Of a DNA stretch of 64,000 nt, positions 1 through 8,858 are shown piece after piece. Every line of letters begins with the position of its first letter. The stretch's first letter is position 1. The notes under the pieces are model-generated. The model was not told the DNA's origin. It made no database searches and worked only from the letters and a program-made list of their open reading frames with translations. The stretch comes from Methylocystis echinoides (GTDB lineage: Bacteria; Pseudomonadota; Alphaproteobacteria; Rhizobiales; Beijerinckiaceae): contig NZ_BSEC01000006.1 in assembly GCF_027923385.1 (NCBI RefSeq), positions 82,932 to 146,931 of the forward strand, in the 5' to 3' direction. The translations under genes were made by a program, and so were the position numbers.

Positions 1-1
1 T

Positions 2-1465
2 GGGCTGATGCAGATCGGCAAGTCCAGAGCAAAAATCTATGTCGAGAAGGACACCGGCGTCACCTTCGAGGACGTCGCCGGCGTCGATGAGGCCAAAGAT
101 GAACTCAAGGAGATCATCGACTTCCTAAGAGATCCCCGCGGGTACGGCCGGCTTGGCGGACGCATGCCGAAGGGCGTGCTGCTCGTCGGTCCGCCTGGAA
201 CGGGTAAAACGCTGCTCGCTAAGGCGGTGGCCGGCGAGGCCGGCGTGCCCTTCTTCTCCATCTCAGGTTCTGAGTTCGTCGAGATGTTCGTCGGCGTAGG
301 CGCAGCGCGGGTTCGCGATCTGTTCGAGCAGGCGCGTGCCAAGGCGCCTGCGATCATCTTTATCGATGAACTCGACGCGCTCGGCCGCGCGCGGGGCCTC
401 GGACCTCTTGTGGGTGGCCACGACGAGAAAGAACAGACGCTTAACCAGTTGCTGGTCGAGCTCGACGGTTTCGACTCCTCGACTGGTCTCGTTCTTTTAG
501 CAGCGACGAACCGCCCGGAAATCCTTGACCCAGCCCTGCTGCGCGCCGGCCGCTTCGACCGTCAGGTCTTGGTCGACCGGCCCGACAAATCCGGCCGTAT
601 CCAGATCCTGAACGTGCACCTGAAGAAAGCCAAGCTCGCGTCCGACGTTGACGCGGATAAGATCGCCGCACTCTCGCCCGGTTTCACCGGAGCCGATCTG
701 GCCAACCTCGTAAATGAGGCGACGCTGCTGGCAACCCGGCGCAAAGCCGATGCAGTGAGCATGGAAGACTTCAACAACGCCGTCGAACGCATTGTTGCAG
801 GGTTGGAGAAGCGCAACCGGCTGCTCAACCCGAGAGAACGCGAGATCGTCGCCTATCATGAGACAGGCCACGCGCTGGTCGCCATGGCGCTGCCTGGGGT
901 CGATCCGGTGCACAAGGTCTCAATAATCCCACGTGGGGTGGGCGCCCTTGGGTACACGATACAGCGCCCGACCGAGGATCGCTTCTTGATGACCCGCGAA
1001 GAGTTGGAGAACAAGATGGCGGTACTGCTTGGCGGAAGGGCTGCCGAGCACATCATCTACGGCCACCTTTCAACGGGCGCCGCCGACGATCTAGCTAAGG
1101 TCACTGAGATCGCGCGCGCCATCGTCACGCGATATGGCATGACCGAAAGGCTCGGCCACGTGGCCCTTGAAAGGGACCGCCGTTCATTTATTGGAACCGA
1201 TCAGCCCTACTACGGACCGGAGGAACGCTCCTACTCTGAAAAGACGGCCGCCGAAATTGACGAAGAGGTGAAGCGCATCGTGGAAGAAGCCTTCGCAAGG
1301 ACCGTCAGCCTGTTGCAGCAGCGACGCGAGTCATTGGACCGGGTGGCCCGGACGCTGCTCGAAAAAGAGACTCTCGAAGAAAGCGAACTCACCGAGCTAG
1401 CGGGACAGACGTCCCCTAGAGAAGGCACTCAAGTACGCACAGTTGGAAGCGTACGCGAAAAGTGA
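2..1465 (+). CDS. ftsH: ATP-dependent zinc metalloprotease FtsH, 5' end outside window
   Basis: Membrane-anchored AAA+ protease that unfolds and degrades misfolded or regulatory proteins. The frame is open to the window edge and the first visible Met (base 8) lies where FtsH leaves its second membrane helix, so the N-terminal membrane part is missing here. Counting from base 8, Walker A GPPGTGKT is at residues 61-68, Walker B IIFIDELD near 118, the second region of homology with RAGRFDR near 180, and the M41 zinc site HETGH at 284-288. The C-terminus is complete. Its 3' end overlaps the convergent response-regulator remnant by 37 bases. A second, mobile-type FtsH copy is common in stress-tolerance islands; that role is inferred. 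Confidence 0.95.
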   Translation, partial: GLMQIGKSRAKIYVEKDTGVTFEDVAGVDEAKDELKEIIDFLRDPRGYGRLGGRMPKGVLLVGPPGTGKTLLAKAVAGEAGVPFFSISGSEFVEMFVGVGAARVRDLFEQARAKAPAIIFIDELDALGRARGLGPLVGGHDEKEQTLNQLLVELDGFDSSTGLVLLAATNRPEILDPALLRAGRFDRQVLVDRPDKSGRIQILNVHLKKAKLASDVDADKIAALSPGFTGADLANLVNEATLLATRRKADAVSMEDFNNAVERIVAGLEKRNRLLNPREREIVAYHETGHALVAMALPGVDPVHKVSIIPRGVGALGYTIQRPTEDRFLMTREELENKMAVLLGGRAAEHIIYGHLSTGAADDLAKVTEIARAIVTRYGMTERLGHVALERDRRSFIGTDQPYYGPEERSYSEKTAAEIDEEVKRIVEEAFARTVSLLQQRRESLDRVARTLLEKETLEESELTELAGQTSPREGTQVRTVGSVREK

Positions 1466-1886
1466 GAAGGACCGCGCAGCAAGGACGGCAAGATCATGCG
1501 TGACGGAGGTTGCGTCATAGGGTCGGTTCGGTATCGGTCTATTAAATGGAGGACTTTGTCGATGACCTCAGGCCTCCATGGCTTCTCAATGGCGCCCAAG
1601 GCGCACGCAAAATCCCCCGGGATGGCCTCCGGATTAGCGGTCACAAAAACCACAGGCTTTTTCGTCTCCCTAACAACCGCCGATGAGATACTCGCCCCCC
1701 AAGGCCCGTCACGAAGATTGACATCAACGAACGCCAAGTCGGGCGAAGTTTGCAGCGCCGCTACGAGTGCCTCGGTTGCGTCTGCGCCGTTCCTACGACC
1801 TCGTGCCCGCGTCGCTCGAGCACGCTCTTCAGATCCAACGCGAGAAGCCAGTCGTCTTCTACAACCAGGATGCGCAACGGTTTCAT
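1429..1886 (-). pseudogene. Response regulator receiver domain, frameshifted
   Basis: Single-domain CheY-like receiver. Translation from the ATG at 1886 gives MKPLRILVVEDDWLLALDL (acidic pocket ED-D) and runs into a stop after about 42 codons. The other reading frame continues with LAFVDVNLRDG (phospho-acceptor Asp), VFVTANPE (conserved Thr) and EKPW (conserved Lys). One base is missing near 1784-1790 (coding strand GGAACGGCGCAGAC), so the gene is a frameshift mutant unless this is a sequencing error. No output domain follows. It faces away from kaiB and the histidine kinase at 2521 and could have been that kinase's partner (inference). Confidence 0.75.
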
Positions 1887-2135
1887 TGCACGTCCTCCAC
1901 TCGGCACTGTCATGGGTCTAAATCACCGACATAGTGGTCCTTGCCATTCCGGCTATTTAACGGCCATCATTTCTACTTGGTTCCCCCCGCCGAAGAGACG
2001 CGGACGCTTTCGCGATGCGTCGACGCCCGCCCGCAGGGGGCAAGGTGGGTCGCAAGGGACACCTGACGAGGCAAGCCACGGCGTGAGCACCTATGCGAGC
2101 GATTGCGACGCTTCATGCGCGGAGAGCGATTTCTG

Positions 2136-2447
2136 ATGGCTGGTCACCCGGGAGATGGTCCCACGCCACGTGTTCTTCGGTTGTTCATAGCCGACGGAAC
2201 CCCGGGTGGGCGAAGGGCGCAGATCAGTCGAAATCGCCTCGCAGCTGCGCTCGACGAGCACAAGTGCCGCATCGAAGTCATCGACGTTCTAACGAGCCCA
2301 GAAACGGCGGAGAGTGCTGGGGTTCTCGCAACCCCGACGCTTTCGGATGACTCAGCAACACCGCCTCGTCGAATTATTGGTGACTTCAATAACGTCGACC
2401 AGATCATCGCGTTCTTTGGGTGCCCAAGAAAGGAAAAACACCGATGA
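2136..2447 (+). CDS. kaiB: KaiB-family protein
   Basis: Small thioredoxin-like-fold protein of about 103 residues. The KaiB hallmarks are visible: VLRLFIADGTPGGRRA at the N-terminus, IEVIDVLTSPETAE in the middle, then VLATPTL and RRIIGDF. I chose ATG 2136 because GGAGAG lies 9 bases upstream; a TTG at 2103 is also open. In cyanobacteria KaiB binds KaiC in the circadian clock. In Rhizobiales, KaiB-like proteins sit beside PAS histidine kinases and are linked to stress responses. No kaiC is present in this window. The stop overlaps the start of a 26-codon reading frame that leads into the kinase gene. Confidence 0.85.
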   Translation: MAGHPGDGPTPRVLRLFIADGTPGGRRAQISRNRLAAALDEHKCRIEVIDVLTSPETAESAGVLATPTLSDDSATPPRRIIGDFNNVDQIIAFFGCPRKEKHR

Positions 2448-2524
2448 CATCCCGCTCGCGTGAGGGAGAGACCTTCGGCGACGCCGCGGGTGGCGTGTTC
2501 GATCACGCTGCTCATTCAATATGA
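2444..2524 (+). CDS. 26-codon reading frame linking kaiB to the kinase
   Basis: An ATG at 2444 overlaps the kaiB stop as ATGA. The frame runs 26 codons and its TGA (2522-2524) overlaps the kinase ATG at 2521. This chain of stop/start overlaps suggests translational coupling between kaiB and the kinase, which has no clear ribosome-binding site of its own. The peptide resembles nothing I know. It could be a coupling device or chance. Confidence 0.3.
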   Translation: MTSRSREGETFGDAAGGVFDHAAHSI

Positions 2525-3639
2525 CGAACAATCTCACGCGCACCGGATCGGCAGGCGAACGCCTGGAGATCGATGACGGCGACAGCCACTTTGGCCTCGC
2601 GCCCTCCTCGATTCGTCTGCTCGTGGAGAACACGGCTGACGGAATACTGCTCGTCGATCCCGACGGAGCCGTGCTCTATGCCAATGCGGCAGCGGCCAGG
2701 ATTTTCGGCCGACGCAGGCGCGATCTTCTTGACGTGTCGCTCGGCCGTCCCATCGTTGAAGGAGAAGCGACCGAGATCACAGTTAGGCGCCCCAACCTGA
2801 GTCCGGCTGCGGTGGAGCTCAGAGTTGTGGAGGTGGAATGGAATGGCGAGCATGCCCTGCTCGCCAATCTGAGGGACGTGTCCTTGCAACGCGCCAATGA
2901 ACAAAGACTGCGCGAACTTCAAAAACTGGAGGCTCTCGGTAAACTTGCGGCTAGCATAGCTCACGACTTCAGGAACCTGATCATGGTCGTCCAGGCTGGA
3001 CTTCGGCTGATCGGCTCAAAGATACGAGAGGGCGGCCCACCTGAAGATGTGGCGATACTCATTCAAGAGATTATGCAGCGCACGCACAACGCCGAGGCGC
3101 TCACCGGGCAGCTGCTGACGTTCTCGCGAAAGCAAGTCCTCTCACCAAAGCTCGTCGACATCAACGAGCGAATCTTGTCGATGGCATCCATCCTCGGACC
3201 AACCCTCGGCAGGGGGATATCAATTCGGACGGAGCTGGACGACAATGTCGGAACCCTAGAAATTGACTCGGACCAGCTCGACGTCGCCTTGCTTAATCTT
3301 GCTGTCAACGCGCGAGATGCGATGGACGGGCGCGGCACGCTCTCGATTGCAACTGGCGTTGTGGCCGGTGGAGCCGCCAGCAGTTCACATCTGATCCGCA
3401 TCACCGTCACGGATACAGGCGTTGGCATGGACGCCCAAACTAAGGCGAGGGCCTTCGAGCCGTTCTTTACAACGAAGGGCGACGGAAAAGGCACGGGGCT
3501 CGGACTCAGCCAAGTGTACGGGTTTGTCGCGCAATCCGGCGGGCAGGTCCGCATTGACAGTGAGCCCGGGGCTGGCACCCGCGTCAATTTGCTCCTGCCG
3601 AGGAACCCGCCAGACCCTGACCCACCTGCGGGCGAGTGA
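2521..3639 (+). CDS. PAS-domain sensor histidine kinase
   Basis: Cytoplasmic two-component kinase of 372 residues with no membrane segment. A PAS domain occupies about residues 30-130 (LLVENTADGILLVDPDGAVL), followed by an H-box with phospho-acceptor His148 (SIAHDFRN). The HATPase domain has the N-box NLAVNARDAM, G1 DTGVGM, F-box FEPFFTTK and G2 GTGLGLSQVYGF. No receiver domain is attached. It lies directly downstream of kaiB, apparently co-transcribed, and divergent from a broken receiver gene at 1429-1886, so its present phosphate acceptor is unknown. The signal sensed by the PAS domain cannot be read from sequence. Confidence 0.9.
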   Translation: MTNNLTRTGSAGERLEIDDGDSHFGLAPSSIRLLVENTADGILLVDPDGAVLYANAAAARIFGRRRRDLLDVSLGRPIVEGEATEITVRRPNLSPAAVELRVVEVEWNGEHALLANLRDVSLQRANEQRLRELQKLEALGKLAASIAHDFRNLIMVVQAGLRLIGSKIREGGPPEDVAILIQEIMQRTHNAEALTGQLLTFSRKQVLSPKLVDINERILSMASILGPTLGRGISIRTELDDNVGTLEIDSDQLDVALLNLAVNARDAMDGRGTLSIATGVVAGGAASSSHLIRITVTDTGVGMDAQTKARAFEPFFTTKGDGKGTGLGLSQVYGFVAQSGGQVRIDSEPGAGTRVNLLLPRNPPDPDPPAGE

Positions 3640-3728
3640 GAGGGAATGGTTGATGGCGCCGGCACCCGCCAAATATCGTGACTCACGAGGGCTGAGATCA
3701 ATGCGGAAGCCGCGAGCGGGCGATAACG

Positions 3729-3771
3729 CTGTCGATCGTCAGTGCAAGTCTCGTGCGAGAATGCTTATCTT
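3729..3771 (+). promoter_or_regulatory. Weak FNR-type box with -10 before the antiporter gene
   Basis: CTGTCGATCGTCAG (3729-3742) resembles the CTGAC-N4-RTCAN boxes found elsewhere in this island, with one core change (A to T). A -10-like TATCTT starts at 3766, 30.5 bases from the box centre; the others have 28.5-29.5. The box centre is 66 bases before the ATG. It is the weakest member of the set. Confidence 0.35.
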
Positions 3772-3801
3772 TTTCGTTGCCAACCGACCCCGACCGGAAC
3801 C

Positions 3802-5616
3802 ATGCCGCAGCACCAAACAGAACTTATCACAATGCTGGCGCTCGGAGTCGTGCTTGCCTTCGGCTTCGGACTGGCCGCGCGATTCTTGCGCCTGCCGGCT
3901 CTGATCGGCTATTTGCTTGCCGGAATCGCGATTGGTCCGAATACACCCGGCATTGTGGGCAATGTCGAGTTGGCGCGCCAGATGTCGGAACTGGGCGTCA
4001 TCCTGCTGATGTTCGGCGTGGGGCTGCATTTCTCCCTGAACGATCTTCTCGTCGTGCGTCGGATCGCTGTGCCAGGCGCGATGATCCAGATCTTGACCGC
4101 AACTCTCATTGGAACCCTCGTATCGAGGGCATGGGGCTGGAATTGGAGTGCGGGCCTGGTGTTTGGCCTTGCCCTTTCAGTGGCAAGCACGGTGGTTCTG
4201 CTACGTGCGCTGGATGAAGTAAGTCTGCTGGACTCCCCCAATGGCAGGATCGCCGTCGGTTGGCTGGTCGTCGAGGACATCGCCATGGTGTTGGCCTTGG
4301 TAGTGCTCCCCTCGTTCGCGGCACCGGTCGGCGCGGACGCCCCGGCGGCGCCTATCGGCGCCGGGACGGCAGGTGTTGGGCTCGCGCTTGGACTCACGCT
4401 GATCAAGGTCAGCGCCTTCGTTGCGGTCGTGTTGGTCTTCGGGCGGCGTGCCGTGCCGTGGCTGCTCAGGCAGGCAGCGCGCTCAGGATCGAGGGAACTC
4501 TTTACGCTGGCGGTGCTGGCGATAGCACTGGGCATCGCTTACGGGTCGGCGGCGCTGTTCGGCGTCTCCTTTGCACTTGGCGCATTCTTTGCGGGGGTGG
4601 TGCTCAGCGAGTCCGAGCTCAGTCACCGGGCCGCTACCGAGTCGCTGCCGCTTCAGGATGCGTTCGCGGTGCTATTCTTTGTTTCGGTCGGGATGCTCTT
4701 TGACCCCTCAATCCTTGTGAATGATACGCTGTCGGTGATCGCAGTCGTCCTAGTGATTGTGCTCGGCAAGGCTCTTACCGCTACGGGGATCGTGCTCGCA
4801 CTCGGCTATCCAATGTCGACCGCTTTGGTCGTATCCGCGGCGTTAGCCCAGATTGGGGAATTTTCTTTTATTCTCGCCGATTTCGGGGTGTCCCTGGGGC
4901 TTATGCCGATGGAGGGCCGTGATCTGATCCTCGCCGGAGCGTTGCTCTCGATCACTCTCAATCCATTTGCGTTTGCGGCTGCTAAGCTCATGGCGCCTTT
5001 GCTAACCGCATCCACGCCGGGAGGTGGCGAGGGTCGTCACTTCGATCCCTTGTTGGGTCTGCATGTGGAAGATCGTCCCACGGCGCAGGCGGACCACGTT
5101 ATTGTCGTGGGGGCCGGCCGAGTCGGACGCACGATCGTCGCGGCGCTGCGCAAGGCAGGAACTCCGTATGTTATAATTGAGCGAGATCGGCGACGTGCCG
5201 AAAAGGCTCGTGAGGAGGGCGCAGCGGTGAAGCACGGCGATGCTGCGGCCCCGGGCGTCCTTGAGGATGCGGGTGCGGAGCGTGCGCGACTTATCGTCAT
5301 TGCCGTTCCAGATGGCTACGAAGCGCGGCGCGTGCTCGAGCGCGCTCGTGAGATAGATGCGCTCGCCGAAGTTCTCGTGCGCGCTCACGGCGATGCTGAC
5401 CGCACGTATCTTCAAGAACGCGGTGCGACCCGGGCAATCTCAGCCGAATACAACGTAGGCCCGGCAATGGCAGAGGCAACCCTCAGCGGCTTGGGCGTCG
5501 CTCCGGCGGCAACCTCAACTACCGTCGACCAACTACAGGAGGCGGAAAGCTCAAATGTTGAAGACTCCGGTACGGATATGCACGGCGCCCCTGAGCTGCG
5601 TCCTCATCCAGAATAG
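3802..5616 (+). CDS. KefB/YbaL-type cation:proton antiporter (CPA2) with RCK domain
   Basis: Inner-membrane monovalent cation/H+ antiporter of about 604 residues. The N-terminal two thirds contain many hydrophobic helices in CPA2 order, with the LPALIGYLLAGIAIGP and LGVILLMFGVGLHFS signatures. The C-terminal RCK/TrkA-N domain starts at HVIVVGAGRVGRTIV, a nucleotide-binding GxGxxG site. Overall it looks most like E. coli YbaL. ATG 3802 was chosen because MPQHQTELITMLALG matches the family start; an upstream in-frame start at 3742 would overlap a possible promoter. A KefB-type antiporter is part of the tLST stress island, where it would help keep pH and potassium balance. Confidence 0.88.
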   Translation: MPQHQTELITMLALGVVLAFGFGLAARFLRLPALIGYLLAGIAIGPNTPGIVGNVELARQMSELGVILLMFGVGLHFSLNDLLVVRRIAVPGAMIQILTATLIGTLVSRAWGWNWSAGLVFGLALSVASTVVLLRALDEVSLLDSPNGRIAVGWLVVEDIAMVLALVVLPSFAAPVGADAPAAPIGAGTAGVGLALGLTLIKVSAFVAVVLVFGRRAVPWLLRQAARSGSRELFTLAVLAIALGIAYGSAALFGVSFALGAFFAGVVLSESELSHRAATESLPLQDAFAVLFFVSVGMLFDPSILVNDTLSVIAVVLVIVLGKALTATGIVLALGYPMSTALVVSAALAQIGEFSFILADFGVSLGLMPMEGRDLILAGALLSITLNPFAFAAAKLMAPLLTASTPGGGEGRHFDPLLGLHVEDRPTAQADHVIVVGAGRVGRTIVAALRKAGTPYVIIERDRRRAEKAREEGAAVKHGDAAAPGVLEDAGAERARLIVIAVPDGYEARRVLERAREIDALAEVLVRAHGDADRTYLQERGATRAISAEYNVGPAMAEATLSGLGVAPAATSTTVDQLQEAESSNVEDSGTDMHGAPELRPHPE

Positions 5617-5644
5617 AGAAGAGAGGTCCTGTGCTTGAGACTCC

Positions 5645-6289
5645 CTAAGGCCGAATGATCGTGACGTTTCGGGGACCTTCCAGAGAAATTGCGCCGCGCT
5701 CGCGGAGATCCGTAAACGCTCGACAGACTGTCTCGGTCGAGAGCCCGAGCAGATCGGCGATGTCGTAGCGTGTAATGGGCAGAGCTAGATCGCTTTCGCC
5801 AGATCGGCCGATCCTATCTCTAAAATGGACCAGGAAAGCTCGCACCCGTTCCGGAGCCGACATTGTGCTCACTACGAAAATTTGCTGCTCCAGCCTTTCA
5901 ATTGCCGCGAAGGTTCCCAGTCGGATGAGCTTGGCAGTCGCCGGATCAGAGTCCGCGAGAGCCTCAATTGCCGCTCGGGGATAACAGGCAACTATTGTTC
6001 CCTCCACAATTGCTTGCACCGAGGACGCGTGCGCGTCGGATGATGAGAATCCAAAGAAGTCACCTGGGAGGTTAATGTCCGCAATTTGCCGTCGTCCATC
6101 ACTGCGGATACGATATTTGCGTGTCGCTCCGGAAACGATGCGATACCACCAGTCACAACGATGGTAATGTTCGAAGATGTCCTGATCACGCTGGAACGTC
6201 CTGAGGATGGCGATAGAGTTTAGGTCTTTCGGACTCTTGTTGATCCGTGGCTCGCAGTCCGAGCCGTCAAACCGCGATGAACGTTCCAT
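5645..6289 (-). CDS. Crp/Fnr-family transcription regulator, FixK-like
   Basis: Regulator of 214 residues with an N-terminal cyclic-nucleotide-binding-type beta barrel (IVSGATRKYRIRSDGRRQIADI, LPGDFFG) and a C-terminal winged helix (ITRYDIADLLGLSTETVCRAF). The cysteine cluster that binds the FNR iron-sulfur centre is absent, so it is FixK-like rather than an oxygen sensor. The recognition helix reads STETVCRAF; FNR has Glu-x-x-Ser-Arg there, so Ser is replaced by Cys. ATG 6289 was preferred over TTG 6322 because GAAGGGG precedes it. It is the best candidate in the window to bind the CTGAC-N4-RTCAN boxes before several stress genes (inference). Confidence 0.88.
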   Translation of the reverse strand: MERSSRFDGSDCEPRINKSPKDLNSIAILRTFQRDQDIFEHYHRCDWWYRIVSGATRKYRIRSDGRRQIADINLPGDFFGFSSSDAHASSVQAIVEGTIVACYPRAAIEALADSDPATAKLIRLGTFAAIERLEQQIFVVSTMSAPERVRAFLVHFRDRIGRSGESDLALPITRYDIADLLGLSTETVCRAFTDLRERGAISLEGPRNVTIIRP

Positions 6290-6515
6290 CGACGCCCCTT
6301 CAGAACGGAACCGTCCAAGCAATTGGACGACCGTGGTGACGATAGAAAAACGTGCGGGTAAGGAGCTATTTGTGGATTCACCTTATGGGAATTCTCGTAA
6401 AGGGAAATGGCCCGCTCAGAGAGTGGACGAGGTGGCGCGTCGTTACTGGGCGGGAGTCACATCTTGCCTTGCACGACCCGTTTGTCAGCACTTAGAGGTG
6501 GATCATCACTTGGCA

Positions 6516-7607
6516 CTACTCCTTTAAGCCAGCAAGAACCGCGAGCTTAATCGCCTCCGCGACGGTTTTCACTCCTAGCCGCCGCAACATGCGGGAACGA
6601 TGAACTTCAACGGTTCGGACACTTATGCCGAGTTCGTGGGCAATCTCCTTGTGTGCCTGACCGTCCGCGAGCCGGACGAGCACCTGCCGCTCACGCTCGC
6701 TTAGCGTTTGCACACGAGCTGCCGCCTCGTCGCGCTCGTCGGTGACCTCAGAGGATCCTCCCTCCTTTGAATCGGTCAACGTCTTTGACGTTCTCGCAAC
6801 CTCCTTCCCGACGACGCCAATCGCGACCGGTCCAGCCGGAGGAAGATCGAGGCGATAGAAATCGAACAGGAAAGGTCGGGTATCCTTCGACTTGGTATGG
6901 AGCAGCCGTAGCACTCCAGTCCAACGCCCGTCGGAGAGAATCCGATGCCAAACGCCATAACGCAGCTGATCGCGGTCTCCGAGCGCCAGAAAATCGGCAA
7001 TATGAAGTTCGGACGCCTCACGCAAATCAGCCAAGCCGACGTGTTCAAGGCCAGCGTGGTTCACGAAGAGCGGCCGGCCCTGAAGATTCACGATGCCGAT
7101 GAAGTCGGACGAAGCGGCGATGAGCCTTGCGAGATATGCGTTCGGAGCAGTTTCTTCGCGCCGTCGCAATTCCAACATGGCTTGGCTTGCCGCCATGCGC
7201 TGAAGGAGTGTTTCCACCTCAGTTGGGAAATCGGGCCGGTCCGACGCAACTATCACGGTCGCCTCGCCGTGATTGCCGATTGGCGTCGCGTGAACAGTCA
7301 CCTTGTTGCCGCTGACTGGGCTGACGATCTTTCCCCCGTCCGTGATGGCTGCCAACAGGGAGTTGCGGACAGTCGGAACGAATGGCGGCGGAAGACGTCC
7401 GTTGGGCCCATACACGAGCTCAACCACGACTTGCAGCGTCGCTATCGACATATATACAAAGTCGGCGTTGAGGGTCTTCACAAGGACCGAGGCCAGGCTT
7501 TCGACGACTGCGTCCTCCTCTAAGTCCTTCCAGTCCGCTTGCAGAGCGGATAGGCGAAAGAGGTCGTCGAGCGCGCGGACCAGCTTTTGATTTTCCTCCA
7601 CAGGCAT
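6516..7607 (-). CDS. GAF/PAS-domain LuxR-type response regulator
   Basis: Protein of 363 residues. The first 150 residues look GAF-like (LNADFVYMSIATLQVVVELVYG). Residues about 165-275 form a PAS domain (LIAASSDFIGIVNLQGRPLF). The C-terminal 60 residues are a LuxR/FixJ helix-turn-helix (LSERERQVLVRLADGQAHKE, then ISVRTVEVHRSRMLRRLGV). No receiver domain is visible, so it probably senses a ligand directly. It lies in the same direction as the FixK-like gene, about 225 bases upstream of it on the minus strand. Target genes are unknown. Confidence 0.85.
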   Translation of the reverse strand: MPVEENQKLVRALDDLFRLSALQADWKDLEEDAVVESLASVLVKTLNADFVYMSIATLQVVVELVYGPNGRLPPPFVPTVRNSLLAAITDGGKIVSPVSGNKVTVHATPIGNHGEATVIVASDRPDFPTEVETLLQRMAASQAMLELRRREETAPNAYLARLIAASSDFIGIVNLQGRPLFVNHAGLEHVGLADLREASELHIADFLALGDRDQLRYGVWHRILSDGRWTGVLRLLHTKSKDTRPFLFDFYRLDLPPAGPVAIGVVGKEVARTSKTLTDSKEGGSSEVTDERDEAAARVQTLSERERQVLVRLADGQAHKEIAHELGISVRTVEVHRSRMLRRLGVKTVAEAIKLAVLAGLKE

Positions 7608-7832
7608 TCGCGTCTCCGCCGATCAGGGGTCTGACAGATCCTGCGGATCGGCTCTTGCCTGCTACAATCAGGATCGGTTTTCGGCTACAGTTGGGTTCGT
7701 GTCAGCCGAGTGCAACTAGCCATATCAGATGCAGCAGGCAGTTGTCAGGCTCGCTCCACGGACTAAATTTGCAGCGGCGGCTAGGGCCTGTCCAGACGGA
7801 GCGGCGAGAAGTGTGAACCCGAAAGTGAGACC

Positions 7833-8156
7833 ATGAGGTTGGACACAAACGTGACTGCGAAGAAGCGACCCAGATATACCCTCCTCGATGATCCCGGGTC
7901 AGCTGCCGGGAACGAGATCATCGTCACTATTTTTGACTGGCAAGGGAAGGCCCCCATCCGGGCCACCCTCGGATGGATGGCGCATTCACGAGAAGGCGCG
8001 CACGTTGGCCCGGACGAGAGCGAGGAGGTCGATGTAGGCCTTGCACTCGCTCAGGCGCAGCGCCTGCTTCAGCGTTACGGTTTCCGTAGGATCGTGATCG
8101 TGCTTGAGCACGAAGACCTATGGGATCCCGCGTGGGGCGATCTTGTCCGCCGCTAA
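7833..8156 (+). CDS. Hypothetical protein, 107 aa
   Basis: Unrecognised soluble protein. It has regular amphipathic segments (NEIIVTIFDWQGKAPIRATLGW, VDVGLALAQAQRLLQRYGFRRIVIVLE), acidic composition and no signal peptide or membrane helix. The ribosome-binding site is weak. It sits between the regulator genes and the Hsp20 cluster. Composition and codon use look like a real gene, but no function can be given. Confidence 0.55.
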   Translation: MRLDTNVTAKKRPRYTLLDDPGSAAGNEIIVTIFDWQGKAPIRATLGWMAHSREGAHVGPDESEEVDVGLALAQAQRLLQRYGFRRIVIVLEHEDLWDPAWGDLVRR

Positions 8157-8333
8157 CGCCGGGCTAGCGACAATTGGGGCCGGACCGGGAACCTCGAGAG
8201 TCAAGCACCGGCGCGGCCCTGTTTGCACCCTGGGACAATTACCCCTTTCGGTCAAACCTTGAGCGGCAACCCCGTCTAGGCCGATGGGCGGTCCCCTTTG
8301 GTAATGCCCCGGCGCAGCCAAATCGCGAAATAA

Positions 8334-8375
8334 CTGACGGTCATCAGTGCCAATCTGGCGGAGAGTCGCCACGAT
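8334..8375 (+). promoter_or_regulatory. FNR-type box and -10 of the Hsp20 operon
   Basis: CTGACGGTCATCAG (8334-8347) is a CTGAC-N4-RTCAN palindrome. The hexamer CACGAT starts at 8370, 29.5 bases from the box centre, and the first Hsp20 ATG is 65 bases from the centre. The arrangement fits class II FNR-type activation, with the box at about -41.5. No heat-shock sigma-32 promoter was convincing here. Confidence 0.6.
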
Positions 8376-8405
8376 CCCTTCAACGTCAGTAAAGGGAGTT
8401 GGCAA

Positions 8406-8846
8406 ATGCTCGCCTATCCAGGAAATGCGGGGCGCACGTTCGATCCATTCCGGCAGATGCGACTCATGCAACAAGATGTGAATCGCGTGATGAACAACCT
8501 GCGAGCCCCCACAACGTCTGAATTTCCCCCGATCAACATTTGGACCGGCCCCGACGGCGCCGTGATCACTGCGGAGATTCCTGGCGTCGCTGCCGATGAC
8601 CTCGACATCGCAGTCCATCAGAACACAGTAACCCTTCGTGGCAAACGAGCCTCCGACCCGGTCACCGAAGGCGCCGTTGTTCATCGCCAAGAGCGCGTTG
8701 CGGGTTCCTTTGCCCGCAGCCTTGTCCTTCCGTTCCGCGTAGATGGGGAGAAGGCCGCCGCAGCGTTCCGGAACGGGCTGCTTCGGCTCGAGCTCCCTCG
8801 CCCCGACGCTGATCGGCCTCGCAAAATCGCAATAAGCCGGACTTGA
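8406..8846 (+). CDS. Hsp20/alpha-crystallin small heat-shock protein (first of three)
   Basis: ATP-independent holdase chaperone of 146 residues. A variable N-terminus with FDPFRQMRLMQQDVNRVM precedes the alpha-crystallin domain, which starts near NIWTGPDGAVITAEIPGV and contains the family GxL-type signature FRNGLLRLELP near residue 125. GGGAG precedes the ATG at a normal spacing. It is followed closely by two more Hsp20 genes in the same direction (12- and 7-base gaps), so the three form an operon. The three proteins differ strongly from each other, so this is not a recent triplication. Confidence 0.93.
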   Translation: MLAYPGNAGRTFDPFRQMRLMQQDVNRVMNNLRAPTTSEFPPINIWTGPDGAVITAEIPGVAADDLDIAVHQNTVTLRGKRASDPVTEGAVVHRQERVAGSFARSLVLPFRVDGEKAAAAFRNGLLRLELPRPDADRPRKIAISRT

Positions 8847-8858
8847 AGGAGACCCGTC

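Noticed and set aside
8250..8285. Heat-shock sigma-32 promoter (CTTGA and CCCCGT) before the Hsp20 genes
   Set aside because: The spacing between the two parts is only about 7 bases instead of about 13, and an FNR-type box with a spaced -10 is a better explanation.
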